Of a DNA stretch of 64,000 nt, positions 48,527-56,520 are shown in pieces. Below the pieces are notes generated by a model. It was not told the DNA's origin, did not search any database, and worked only from the letters and a program-made list of their open reading frames with translations. This DNA comes from Eubacterium sp. (GTDB lineage: Bacteria; Bacillota; Clostridia; Peptostreptococcales; Anaerovoracaceae), in contig JAETRU010000005.1 of NCBI GenBank assembly GCA_021769965.1, positions 1 through 64,000 on the forward strand. The letters are read 5' to 3'. The number at the start of each line of letters is the position of its first letter. Position 1 is the stretch's first letter. The position numbers and the translations under genes were made by a program.

Positions 48527-49447
48527 CTATTGTTCACGGATCTTAGGATCCAGGAAGGAGTACAGAATGTCTGCCACCAGATTGCCTAAGATGATAATCA
48601 TTGTGGAGAAAACTACGGATCCCTGCAGCAATGGCATGTCGCGTGTATTGACGGCTGATACCATCAGTACGCCGATGCCGCCGATGCCGAAAACAGTCTC
48701 AGTAAGCACTGCGCCGGAAAGCAGACTGGCGAACTGCATGGTCATCATAGTGACGACCGGGATCATGGCGTTTTTCAGACCGTGACGGACAACGACCAGT
48801 GTTTCTCTGATGCCTTTTGCCCTGGCGGTTCTGATATAATCGTTTTTCATAATGCCCAGCAGACTGGAACGGGTCAGTCTGGCGATGGTACCAGAGGACG
48901 CCCATCCTAACACGAAAGCAGGCATGATCATATGCTTCCAGGTGGAGAATCCGGAAGTCGGCAGGATTCCCAGCTGGGAAGAGAAGATGAACTGAAACAG
49001 CATAGCTGCCCAGAATACAGGTAAGGAGATGCCTACCAGAGAGAATCCCATGAGGAATCTGTCAAGCAGGGAGTCCTTTTTGATAGCGGATACGATACCG
49101 GCAGGAATGCCGATGATCCATGCGACCAGTGCGGCTGCGATAGACAGCTTCACGGTATTCGGAAAGGCCTCAGCGATCAGTGAAGAGATCGGCCTGTTCA
49201 GTTTATAAGAGATACCCAGATCTCCCTGGAGCGCATCCAGGATATAGCGCCCGAAGCGGACAAGAGTAGGATCGTTCAGTCCCATCTGTTCGGTAACACG
49301 TTCAATGACCGCCGGATTTGCCTTTTCGCCCATCATGACTGCAATAGGGTTGCCTGGCAGAACCTGCAGCATCAGAAACACGACCAGAACCACCGCGATC
49401 ATCAGTGGGATGGAGATAAGAATACGTTTAGTGATATATTTTCCCAT
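48527..49447 (-). CDS. oligopeptide ABC permease (OppB/DppB)
   Basis: Permease subunit of 306 residues with six helices. N-terminal GKYITKRILISIPLMIAVVL anchors the first; GDLGISYKLNRPISSLI and the EAA-type coupling loop YIRTARAKGIRETLVVVRHG follow. It lies 126 bp after the binding-protein gene, with an inverted repeat between, and 10 bp before OppC. Start ATG 49447 is chosen for its AAAGGA site; six extra codons upstream are less likely. Confidence 0.93.
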   Translation of the reverse strand: MGKYITKRILISIPLMIAVVLVVFLMLQVLPGNPIAVMMGEKANPAVIERVTEQMGLNDPTLVRFGRYILDALQGDLGISYKLNRPISSLIAEAFPNTVKLSIAAALVAWIIGIPAGIVSAIKKDSLLDRFLMGFSLVGISLPVFWAAMLFQFIFSSQLGILPTSGFSTWKHMIMPAFVLGWASSGTIARLTRSSLLGIMKNDYIRTARAKGIRETLVVVRHGLKNAMIPVVTMMTMQFASLLSGAVLTETVFGIGGIGVLMVSAVNTRDMPLLQGSVVFSTMIIILGNLVADILYSFLDPKIREQ

Positions 49448-49487
49448 GTGTTTCCGTCCTTTCAAGAATAGATTTCAGGATTTAACA

Positions 49488-49526
49488 GGAAAGGGATTAC
49501 CCTCCTGCTGAGGAGAATCCCTTTCC
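49488..49526 (-). terminator. intra-operon hairpin after the binding-protein gene
   Basis: Perfect 11-bp stem GGAAAGGGATT (49488-49498) with AATCCCTTTCC (49516-49526) and an inner CCTC/GAGG stem, no long T run. Such hairpins commonly raise binding-protein mRNA over permease mRNA by partial termination or 3' protection. Confidence 0.65.
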
Positions 49527-49573
49527 GCATGATTGTGAACAGCTGCGTCAGCTGTTATTTGTTATTTTGCTTT

Positions 49574-51253
49574 TTATTTTCCGGAGGTCTCCAGCTCTAC
49601 GGAATAGTAGCTGCAGTCACCCCAGCCAGCCCAGTGTGGAATAAAGTTCTTTACTCTATCCTGGACCACCCTGATCTTTTCCAGATGGAACAGAGGAACC
49701 CAGGCTGCGTCATTCTGAATAACCAGTTTTTCCAGATCCTGGTATTCTTTCATACGTTTGTCCTGATCAACAATGTGTCTTGCTGCTTCGATCCTCTTGA
49801 TGGCGTCTTTGTTCGCGTAGTTGAAAGAACGGGCCTTGGTAGTATCGCTTGCGAAGAATGTGTAGATGAAGTTGTCAGGATCATTGTAGTCGCCCCACCA
49901 GGTCGCTACATATGCCGGTAATTCGCCGGTGGAACGGACATCATACCAGGATGCCTCATCCATCTGATCGATATTTACGGTCACATTGATGGCCTTCAGC
50001 TGTTCCTGCAGGATCTGTACCAGTTCCAGCGTGCTGTTGTCATCTGCGGTCAGGCAGATGGTCATTTCAAATCCGTCTTCATATCCTGCTTCCTTGAGGA
50101 GCTTCTTTGCGGCTTCAACATCGTAAGGGATTTTCGGAAGATCTGCGTTGTAGCCTACCATGCTTTCTGGATAGATGCCGTTTGCAGGGATTCCGGAATC
50201 CTGATATTTGGTCTTCAGGATCGTCTCTTTGTCGATAGCCATCTGCAGTGCCTGACGGACTTTTACGTTGTCAAACGGTTTGATGTTTTCGTTGATGGAC
50301 AGATAGGTCGTGCCGAAGGTTACCTTGGAAACGATGTTGTCTTTCCATTCGTCAGCGGATGTGTATTCCGGGATCAGGTGTCTTGCATTGTCCAGATCGA
50401 AGATGTCGGTCTTGCCCTGATCGAACATCATTTTTTCTGTATCCGCGTCGCTGACTACAGTGATCAGAATACCGTCGATCTTAGGAGCGCCCTGCCAGTA
50501 ATCCGGGTTTGCTTCCAGATAAATGTGGTCGTTGAGTACCCATTCCTTCAGGATGAACGGACCAGAACCGATCGTATATTCGGGTTCAGAACCGAAGAAG
50601 GTGCCGGTTTTTCCGCCGCCGGCTTTATCAGCCTCATCACAGGCTTTCCTGTTCAGAATGGACCATCCCGGAACGGATAAGGTCGCCAGGAACGGAGCGT
50701 AGGATTCATTCAGAACGATATCGAAGTTATAATCGTCGTGGATGATGATACCTTTGCCTTCCACTGTATCGGATTTGCCTTTCAGCACGTCCTGCGCGCC
50801 GACCAGCATATCCATCCAGGCGGAGTTAAGTGTGTTTCTTTCTGGATCCAGCATACTGTCTACGGTGTAGAGCACGTCATCAGCAGTCAGCTCTTCGCCG
50901 TTGGTAAACTTAACGCCTTTTCTCAGATGCATGGTGTAAGTTTTGCCGTCATCAGAGATATCCCAGCTTTCCGCAACGCCCGGCTGCAGCTCGGAACCGC
51001 CGTCCGCTGTGGATACAGTCTGTACGAGGGTGTCGAAAACGTTCATCTGAATAATATAGTCCGAAGTGGTCTGTCTCGGGTCACCAGATTCACATTCGTG
51101 GTCATAAGTGATACGAAGTACGTTTTCACCTTTGCCGTCATCGTAGTTTACTGCTTTGGCAGAATCTCCGTCGCCACCGCCGCCACAGGCGGACAGGCAT
51201 GTCATGATCATTACTGTGCTCAGTAATACTGCGAGAAATTTCTTTCTTTTCAT
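49574..51253 (-). CDS. oligopeptide-binding lipoprotein (family 5 SBP)
   Basis: Extracellular substrate-binding protein of 559 residues. Signal peptide with lipobox CLSACGGGG, where the Cys becomes the lipid-bound N-terminus, followed by a flexible Gly-rich linker and the SBP-5 fold. Family features include [21 protein letters not shown] and [18 protein letters not shown]. It captures peptides for the OppBCDF transporter. First gene of the operon behind a sigma-54 promoter and a 124-nt leader. A 14-bp perfect palindrome adjoins its ribosome site. Confidence 0.95.
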   Translation of the reverse strand: MKRKKFLAVLLSTVMIMTCLSACGGGGDGDSAKAVNYDDGKGENVLRITYDHECESGDPRQTTSDYIIQMNVFDTLVQTVSTADGGSELQPGVAESWDISDDGKTYTMHLRKGVKFTNGEELTADDVLYTVDSMLDPERNTLNSAWMDMLVGAQDVLKGKSDTVEGKGIIIHDDYNFDIVLNESYAPFLATLSVPGWSILNRKACDEADKAGGGKTGTFFGSEPEYTIGSGPFILKEWVLNDHIYLEANPDYWQGAPKIDGILITVVSDADTEKMMFDQGKTDIFDLDNARHLIPEYTSADEWKDNIVSKVTFGTTYLSINENIKPFDNVKVRQALQMAIDKETILKTKYQDSGIPANGIYPESMVGYNADLPKIPYDVEAAKKLLKEAGYEDGFEMTICLTADDNSTLELVQILQEQLKAINVTVNIDQMDEASWYDVRSTGELPAYVATWWGDYNDPDNFIYTFFASDTTKARSFNYANKDAIKRIEAARHIVDQDKRMKEYQDLEKLVIQNDAAWVPLFHLEKIRVVQDRVKNFIPHWAGWGDCSYYSVELETSGK

Positions 51254-51265
51254 TACTTTCTTGCC

Positions 51266-51279
51266 TCCTTACTATAGTA
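51266..51279 (-). repeat. 14-bp palindrome at the oligopeptide-binding protein ribosome site
   Basis: CTTACTATAGTAAG is a perfect palindrome whose last AAG joins GGAGG to form the Shine-Dalgarno sequence on the minus strand. As RNA it forms a 5-bp stem with UAUA loop next to the ribosome site. Confidence 0.6.
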
Positions 51280-51376
51280 AGCATTCTTATAGTGTTTACG
51301 TATCGCCATTTGATATAGGCAGCCGGACTGCTTAAGACGTGTGCGTTGCCCAGACAAATGTATTACTATTCCAAAA

Positions 51377-51393
51377 AGCAAGAATTATGCCAC
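51377..51393 (-). promoter_or_regulatory. sigma-54 promoter of the oligopeptide operon
   Basis: Minus strand GTGGCAT (51393-51387), 5 bp, TTGCT (51381-51377); GG to GC spacing exactly 10 bp, about 124 nt before the SBP start. Confidence 0.82.
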
Positions 51394-51553
51394 ATTTTGA
51401 AAATGAGAAATTCATGAGTGCTTTGAACGCTTCAGAGCTTTAGCAGATAAATGAGGAACCGCTGATAAAGGGGATTAAACTGGTGTGAAACGGATTAACT
51501 CGCATTTACGAGCTTCATTTTGGTGAGCGGACATAAGTTTTCGGAGAATTATA

Positions 51554-51581
51554 TTGACGGGTTGTTTGAGTTTGATATAAT
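51554..51581 (+). promoter_or_regulatory. promoter of the rubredoxin gene
   Basis: TTGACG (51554-51559), 16-bp spacer, TATAAT (51576-51581), followed by an AAAGGAGGAG ribosome site. Confidence 0.8.
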
Positions 51582-51613
51582 AAGGATATCCTAAAAAGGA
51601 GGAGGCGAGAGAG

Positions 51614-51772
51614 ATGAAATACGTATGTGACGCTTGCGGATGGGAATACGATGAGGCTGTCGGATGTCCTGAGAAAGGCATCGAGCCGGGCACAAAGTTT
51701 GAAGACCTTCCGGATGATTTCGAATGCCCGCTTTGCGGCGTTGGAAAAGACATGTTTTCTGAAGCAAACTAA
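51614..51772 (+). CDS. rubredoxin
   Basis: Small iron protein of 52 residues. Cys5-x2-Cys8 in [10 protein letters not shown] and Cys38-x2-Cys41 in [11 protein letters not shown] bind one iron atom; the middle segment [17 protein letters not shown] is the classical rubredoxin sequence. It carries single electrons, in anaerobes usually to oxygen- or peroxide-reducing enzymes. Its own promoter and terminator make it monocistronic. ATG 51614 follows GGAGGCGAGAG. Confidence 0.97.
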   Translation: MKYVCDACGWEYDEAVGCPEKGIEPGTKFEDLPDDFECPLCGVGKDMFSEAN

Positions 51773-51778
51773 GAACAG

Positions 51779-51820
51779 AACTCTGCATCAGGCTCCGGCC
51801 CGGATGCAGAGTTTTGTTTT
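51779..51820 (+). terminator. terminator of the rubredoxin gene
   Basis: Perfect 11-bp stem AACTCTGCATC (51779-51789) with GATGCAGAGTT (51803-51813), then TTGTTTT. Confidence 0.88.
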
Positions 51821-52007
51821 GCGCGGTTTTATGATTTCCATGCAAAAAAAGCTATATTTTAACGCGGTTATGTGGTAAAATGTTGTGATAGTAAGAGGTG
51901 TCTAAAAATGCTTTACAGGGTTTCTGCCTCCTTTGGCGAGGGAATGGACGGTTCGCCGGGAGGTAATTAGGGCAAAAGCAGAAAACAAGTGTAAAGGAGA
52001 CAAACCT

Positions 52008-52712
52008 ATGAAATTTGAAATCGCAAAAGAAGTATTCGATCTTCTTCCAAACGCGTACTTTGGCGTTGTAGCTGTCAAAGGTATGGACAACACGAAAGAA
52101 ATACCGGAGCTGGAAGAAATGCTGCAGGCTAACATAGCGCAGTGTGAGAAGGATTTTGAGGGCGTCAAAGTAAAGAACGCTGACGATATCGTTCCGTACA
52201 GAGAAGCCTTCCGCGCCATCGGCATCAATCCGAACCGTTATATGTGCTCCATCGAGGCGCTTCTGGATCGTATCGCCAAGGGGAAAGGTTTCCCGCATAT
52301 CAATGCCGCAGTCGATCTGGGAAATGCTGTATCTATCAAATACCATCTTCCGATCGGCGCTCACGATATGGCGACGATCGATGAAGCGCTTGAAGTGCGT
52401 TACGCCGGAACGGAGGATACGTTTATCCCGTTCGGAAACGGAGAGATGGAGAAGCCGGAGGAGAAGGAAATCGTTTATGTTTCCGGCCATGAGGTAAGGA
52501 CCCGCCGCTGGACCTGGAGACAAAGCGAGATCGGCAAGATCACTGAAGAGACCAGCGATATTCTGTTCCCGATCGACGGCTTTACCGATCTGAACAAGGA
52601 ACAGGTGGAGGCAGCTGCGGCAGAACTTGCTGAGCTGGCCGGAAAATACTTCGGCGTGGAAGCGAAGGTCGGATTTATCGACAGAGACAACCGGATCTTT
52701 GACGCGGAGTAA
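52008..52712 (+). CDS. B3/B4 tRNA-editing-domain protein
   Basis: Standalone B3/B4 domain protein of 234 residues related to the editing domain of phenylalanyl-tRNA synthetase beta chains. Segments YREAFRAIGINPNRYMCSIEALL, HINAAVDLGNAVSIKYHLPIGAHDM and GEMEKPEEKEIVYVSGHEV match that fold. Possible roles are hydrolysis of mischarged tRNA or another ester; neither is proven. The ATG at 52008 follows AAAGGAGAC; the open frame reaches further upstream but without a ribosome site. No partner gene is adjacent. Confidence 0.88.
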   Translation: MKFEIAKEVFDLLPNAYFGVVAVKGMDNTKEIPELEEMLQANIAQCEKDFEGVKVKNADDIVPYREAFRAIGINPNRYMCSIEALLDRIAKGKGFPHINAAVDLGNAVSIKYHLPIGAHDMATIDEALEVRYAGTEDTFIPFGNGEMEKPEEKEIVYVSGHEVRTRRWTWRQSEIGKITEETSDILFPIDGFTDLNKEQVEAAAAELAELAGKYFGVEAKVGFIDRDNRIFDAE

Positions 52713-52822
52713 TAATATGTAGTTTTCTGTTTCTCAGCAGGGCATGCGGCGGCGCGTGCCCTGTTTTTCTGCGGAGCGCTATGCCGACGGGGCGGATTAT
52801 TGCCGGAACAGAAATTTAGGGG

Positions 52823-52850
52823 TTTACAATCTTTGAAACGATGGTATACT
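52823..52850 (+). promoter_or_regulatory. promoter of the glutaminase gene
   Basis: TTTACA (52823-52828), 16-bp spacer, TATACT (52845-52850). Confidence 0.65.
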
Positions 52851-52884
52851 AAATTAGGTGAAACTGTTGAAAGGAGCGGACTGC

Positions 52885-53799
52885 ATGCAGCACTGCATTG
52901 AAGAGATTTTGGAGAACTGCCGCAGGTATACGCTAGATGGGGAGGTCGCCAGCTATATTCCGGAGCTGTCCAAGGCCAACCGGGAAGAGATCGGTATCTA
53001 TGTCGCTACAGAAGATGGAGATTTCTTCGCGGGCGACTGGGAGAAGCCCTTTACCATTCAGAGTATTGCCAAGACCATCTTTTTGATGCTCGCGGCAAAG
53101 GATAACGGCATTGACTTTGTCAAAGCGCATGTGGGCGTTGAAGCCACAGGCAAATCGTTTAACGCTATCGATTACGCAGAACCGCTGCTTTTGAGGGAGC
53201 ATATCAATCCTATGGTCAACATCGGAGCCATCGCTGTCTGCGGCATGGTCAAAGCGGTATCCAATGAGGAGCGTTTTCAGAGGCTGATGACATTTTCGCG
53301 CAGGATCATGGAGAATGATGAACTTCAGATAGATGAAGAGGTCTACGCTTCCGAAAAGAAGACCGGAAACAAAAACCGGGCGCTGGCATATCTGCTGAAG
53401 AATTCCGACATGATCTACGGAAGTGTAGAAGAACTGCTGGATGTGTATTTTGCTATGTGCTCGCTGAAAGTGAATTGCCGGGACCTTGCCCGTATGGCTC
53501 TGGTTCTTGCGCATCACGGGAAAAATGTCCATACCGGGGAGCAGGTGATTCCGGAAGAGGACGCTGTGTTTATGAACGCGGTGCTGACCACCAGCGGCAT
53601 GTACGACGGCAGCGGTGAATTCGCTACCACCGTAGGCATTCCGGCAAAGAGCGGCGTTGGCGGTGGGATCATGGCAGACTGTCCGGGCCGCATGGGTATC
53701 GGGATCTATTCACCGGCGTTAGACAAAAAAGGAAACAGCGTAGCGGGCATCCGCATGCTGGAGGTGCTGAGCAAAAGTCAGAAGCTGAGTATCTTCTAG
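52885..53799 (+). CDS. glsA: glutaminase
   Basis: Serine-dependent glutaminase of 304 residues, hydrolysing L-glutamine to glutamate and ammonia. The fold is beta-lactamase-like: Ser60-Ile-Ala-Lys63 in FTIQSIAKTI holds the nucleophile and base, NPMVNIGAIAV is the substrate loop, and SGVGGGIMADCPGRMGIGIYSP closes the active site. It supplies glutamate to amino-acid fermentation and ammonia for pH control. ATG 52885 has AAAGGAGCG upstream. Monocistronic, with its own promoter and terminator. Confidence 0.95.
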   Translation: MQHCIEEILENCRRYTLDGEVASYIPELSKANREEIGIYVATEDGDFFAGDWEKPFTIQSIAKTIFLMLAAKDNGIDFVKAHVGVEATGKSFNAIDYAEPLLLREHINPMVNIGAIAVCGMVKAVSNEERFQRLMTFSRRIMENDELQIDEEVYASEKKTGNKNRALAYLLKNSDMIYGSVEELLDVYFAMCSLKVNCRDLARMALVLAHHGKNVHTGEQVIPEEDAVFMNAVLTTSGMYDGSGEFATTVGIPAKSGVGGGIMADCPGRMGIGIYSPALDKKGNSVAGIRMLEVLSKSQKLSIF

Positions 53800-53867
53800 T
53801 TTCACAGGTGTATCAGAAAAGTGCAATTACCTAAATTTATATATACTACTTAAATCCTTATGAAAAG

Positions 53868-53912
53868 AGGCGCGTTACCGATCCGCATGGCGGACCTGGG
53901 AGCGCCTTTTTT
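53868..53912 (+). terminator. terminator of the glutaminase gene
   Basis: AGGCGC (53868-53873) pairs with GCGCCT (53902-53907), with an inner TCCGC/GCGGA stem, then TTTTTT. Confidence 0.75.
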
Positions 53913-54042
53913 CGTGGCCTGATCGAGTTTTATCCAGGCTCGCTCAGGCCCCGTCAGGGCCGAAAAAAAGAAATCCATATCTAGTATAAAAAAAACCTAT
54001 ATAAAGGAAAAAAGTTGTTTGTTTTCGCGGGGAAACTGCCTA

Positions 54043-54072
54043 TTGACAGGGATACAGCATGCAGTATAGAAT
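54043..54072 (+). promoter_or_regulatory. promoter of the first hydrogenase operon
   Basis: TTGACA (54043-54048) and TATAGA/TAGAAT (54065-54072), spacer 16 or 18 bp. Confidence 0.65.
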
Positions 54073-54144
54073 GGAAGCAGAGTGACTAGTAAACAGAGGA
54101 AAGGAGCGTGATCTCAGTTTTGCGGCTGGGATACAAGGTGTGAA

Positions 54145-54618
54145 ATGCTGGAAAAAGAATATTATGACAAAACCGACGAAATCATTGCGGCGCACGGGCG
54201 AACCCAAAAAGATTTAATCCCGATTATACAGGAGATACAAGAAGAGTATCGCTACCTTCCGCCAGAGCTGCTCAGTTATGTTGCAGGTGAACTGAACATA
54301 CCCGAGTCTCAGGCCTATAGTGTAGCGACTTTTTATGAGAATTTTTCCTTTGAGCCGAAGGGAAAATATCTGATCAAGGTCTGCGACGGAACAGCCTGTC
54401 ATGTACGTAAATCCATTCCGATCCTGGAGGCCCTTTACGGTGAACTGGGTCTTTTCAAGGGAAAGCAGACAACAGAGGACATGATGTTTACTTTAGAGAC
54501 CGTATCCTGTCTGGGTGCCTGCGGACTGGCGCCGGTACTGACTGTAAATGATAAGGTATACCCGGCTATGACGCCGGAAAAAGCGGTTGCCTTAGTTCGC
54601 GAATTGAGAGGAGTGTAA
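54145..54618 (+). CDS. hydC: NuoE-like [2Fe-2S] subunit of hydrogenase 1 (HydC)
   Basis: Thioredoxin-fold ferredoxin subunit of 157 residues. The [2Fe-2S] ligands are Cys in KVCDGTACHVR (C-x4-C) and SCLGACGLAP (C-x3-C). Helical N-terminal part (LIPIIQEIQEEYRYLP) as in NuoE. In electron-bifurcating hydrogenases it sits between the flavin subunit and the hydrogenase and passes electrons. First of three contiguous genes hydC-hydB-hydA, one base before hydB; a divergent second set follows 4 kb later. Confidence 0.9.
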   Translation: MLEKEYYDKTDEIIAAHGRTQKDLIPIIQEIQEEYRYLPPELLSYVAGELNIPESQAYSVATFYENFSFEPKGKYLIKVCDGTACHVRKSIPILEALYGELGLFKGKQTTEDMMFTLETVSCLGACGLAPVLTVNDKVYPAMTPEKAVALVRELRGV

Positions 54619-54619
54619 A

Positions 54620-56506
54620 ATGAATAAGATTACTGACAGACAGACTCTCGCAAAGGTTCGCGAGAGCTCAAAGAAAGAGATCGAAAGCAACAAATGCAGA
54701 ATTCTGATCTGCGCAGGCACCGGCTGTATCGCCGGCGGATCCGCGAAGATCTACGATAAAATGTGTGAACTGGTCGCGCAGAATCCGGATGTGGAAGTGG
54801 TATTTGAACCGGAAGTTGCCCATGGAGACGGAGATGTAGTTGTCCGCAAAAGCGGATGCCACGGTTTCTGTGAGATGGGTCCTCTGATGAAGATCGAGCC
54901 GCAGGATATCCTCTACACCAAGGTGAAGCTGGAAGACTGCGAAGAGATCTTCCACAGGACTATCGAAAGAGGCGAGCTGATCACCAGACTGGTGTTCCAG
55001 CAGGACGGCAAAGAATGTCCGAAGCAGAGCGAGATCCATTTCTATGAAAAACAGCACAGAAGCGTACTGAAAAACTGCGGCTCCATCGACGCGGAGCATA
55101 TTCAGGAATACATCGCTATCGGCGGATATGCAGCTTTGGAAAAGGCTCTGTTTGAAATGACGCCGCAGCAGGTCATCGACGAAGTGATGGCAGCGGGTCT
55201 TCGCGGCAGAGGCGGCGCTGGATTCCCGACCGGCAAGAAGTGGACCCAGGTCGCGAAGCAGGCAGAAAAGAAACGCTACGTTGTCTGCAACGGTGACGAA
55301 GGAGATCCGGGCGCGTTCATGGACAGAAGCATCATGGAAGGCGACCCGCATAAGATGATCGAAGGTATGGCGCTGGCCGCTTACGCTGTCGGTTCCGATG
55401 AAGGATATATCTACGTTCGCGCGGAGTACCCGCTTGCTATCAGCCGTCTGAAAAACGCTATCGCGCAGGCGGAAGAAGCAGGACTTCTGGGCGATCACAT
55501 CCTGGGCACAGATTTCAGCATTAAATTACATATCAACAGAGGCGCTGGCGCTTTCGTATGCGGCGAAGGCAGCGCGCTGACTTCCTCTATTGAAGGAAAC
55601 CGCGGCATGCCGAGAGTAAAACCGCCTAGAACAGTTGAGCAGGGACTCTTTGACAAGCCGACGGTCCTGAATAACGTAGAGACCTATGCCAACGTGCCGA
55701 CGATCATAGCGGAAGGCGCGGAGAAATTTGCCAGCATCGGAACAGAGAACAACTCCGGAACAAAGGCGTTCGCCCTGACCGGAAGCGTCAAGCACACCGG
55801 TCTGATCGAAGTGCCGATGGGCACGACTCTGCGGGAGGTCATCTTTGATATCGGCGGCGGCATCAAAGACGACAAAAAATTCAAAGCCGTACAGATCGGC
55901 GGTCCGTCCGGCGGCTGTCTGACAGAAGAACATCTGGATATGAAGCTGGATTTCGATTCCCTGAAGAAGATCGGCGCTATGATCGGCTCCGGCGGTATGG
56001 TAGTCATGGACGAAAACACCTGCATGGTAGAGGTATCCCGTTTTTTCATGAACTTTACCCAGAACGAAAGCTGCGGCAAGTGCGTGCCATGTCGTGAAGG
56101 CACCAAGCGTATGCTGGAGATCCTGGAAAGGATCGTCGGCGGAAAAGGCACGCTGGAAGATCTGGATATGCTGGAAGAACTGGCTGAGACCATCACCGAT
56201 ACGGCTCTCTGCGGACTTGGAAAGTGCGCGGCGCAGCCTGTGATGAGTACGCTGAAATTCTTCCGTGAGGAATATGAGCAGCACGTACTGGAAAAGAGAT
56301 GTATTTCCAGAAACTGCACGGCGCTGCAGAAGTTCATCATTGACCCGGATAAGTGCAAGGGCTGCGGCAAGTGCGCGAGAAACTGCCCGGCAGGCGCCAT
56401 CGCAGGTCAGGTCAGAAAAGCATATCATATTGACACAGACACTTGTATCAAGTGCGGCGCATGTCTGTCCGACTGCGCGTTTGATGCAATTCATATCGAG
56501 TGGTAG
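54620..56506 (+). CDS. hydB: NuoF-like NADH-binding flavoprotein of hydrogenase 1 (HydB)
   Basis: Flavoprotein of 628 residues with three parts: an N-terminal thioredoxin-like [2Fe-2S] domain (CAGTGCIAGG and CHGFCEMGP), a NuoF core (FMN loop LRGRGGAGFPTGKKW, NADH/FMN site NGDEGDPGAFMDRS, [4Fe-4S] motif SCGKCVPCREGTKRM), and a C-terminal double [4Fe-4S] ferredoxin (CKGCGKCARNCP and CIKCGACLSDC). The FMN-region segment reads CGEGSALTSSIEGNRG, whereas hydrogenase 2 has the more usual CGEETALLTSIEG. It oxidises NADH for hydrogen production or the reverse. It starts one base after hydC. Confidence 0.93.
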   Translation: MNKITDRQTLAKVRESSKKEIESNKCRILICAGTGCIAGGSAKIYDKMCELVAQNPDVEVVFEPEVAHGDGDVVVRKSGCHGFCEMGPLMKIEPQDILYTKVKLEDCEEIFHRTIERGELITRLVFQQDGKECPKQSEIHFYEKQHRSVLKNCGSIDAEHIQEYIAIGGYAALEKALFEMTPQQVIDEVMAAGLRGRGGAGFPTGKKWTQVAKQAEKKRYVVCNGDEGDPGAFMDRSIMEGDPHKMIEGMALAAYAVGSDEGYIYVRAEYPLAISRLKNAIAQAEEAGLLGDHILGTDFSIKLHINRGAGAFVCGEGSALTSSIEGNRGMPRVKPPRTVEQGLFDKPTVLNNVETYANVPTIIAEGAEKFASIGTENNSGTKAFALTGSVKHTGLIEVPMGTTLREVIFDIGGGIKDDKKFKAVQIGGPSGGCLTEEHLDMKLDFDSLKKIGAMIGSGGMVVMDENTCMVEVSRFFMNFTQNESCGKCVPCREGTKRMLEILERIVGGKGTLEDLDMLEELAETITDTALCGLGKCAAQPVMSTLKFFREEYEQHVLEKRCISRNCTALQKFIIDPDKCKGCGKCARNCPAGAIAGQVRKAYHIDTDTCIKCGACLSDCAFDAIHIEW

Positions 56507-56520
56507 GAGGAAGAAGAATC

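Larger units (their letters stand above)
51254..51613. other. 360-bp divergent regulatory region between the SBP and rubredoxin genes
   Basis: No gene. Contains the leader and sigma-54 promoter of the oligopeptide operon (51377-51393, minus), AACGGATTAACTCG (51489-51502), a possible activator site, and the rubredoxin promoter (51554-51581, plus). Confidence 0.7.
53800..54144. other. 345-bp gap before the first hydrogenase operon
   Basis: Holds the glutaminase terminator (53868-53912) and the hydrogenase promoter (54043-54072). The segment between is AT-rich after 53960; no gene or riboswitch seen. Confidence 0.6.
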
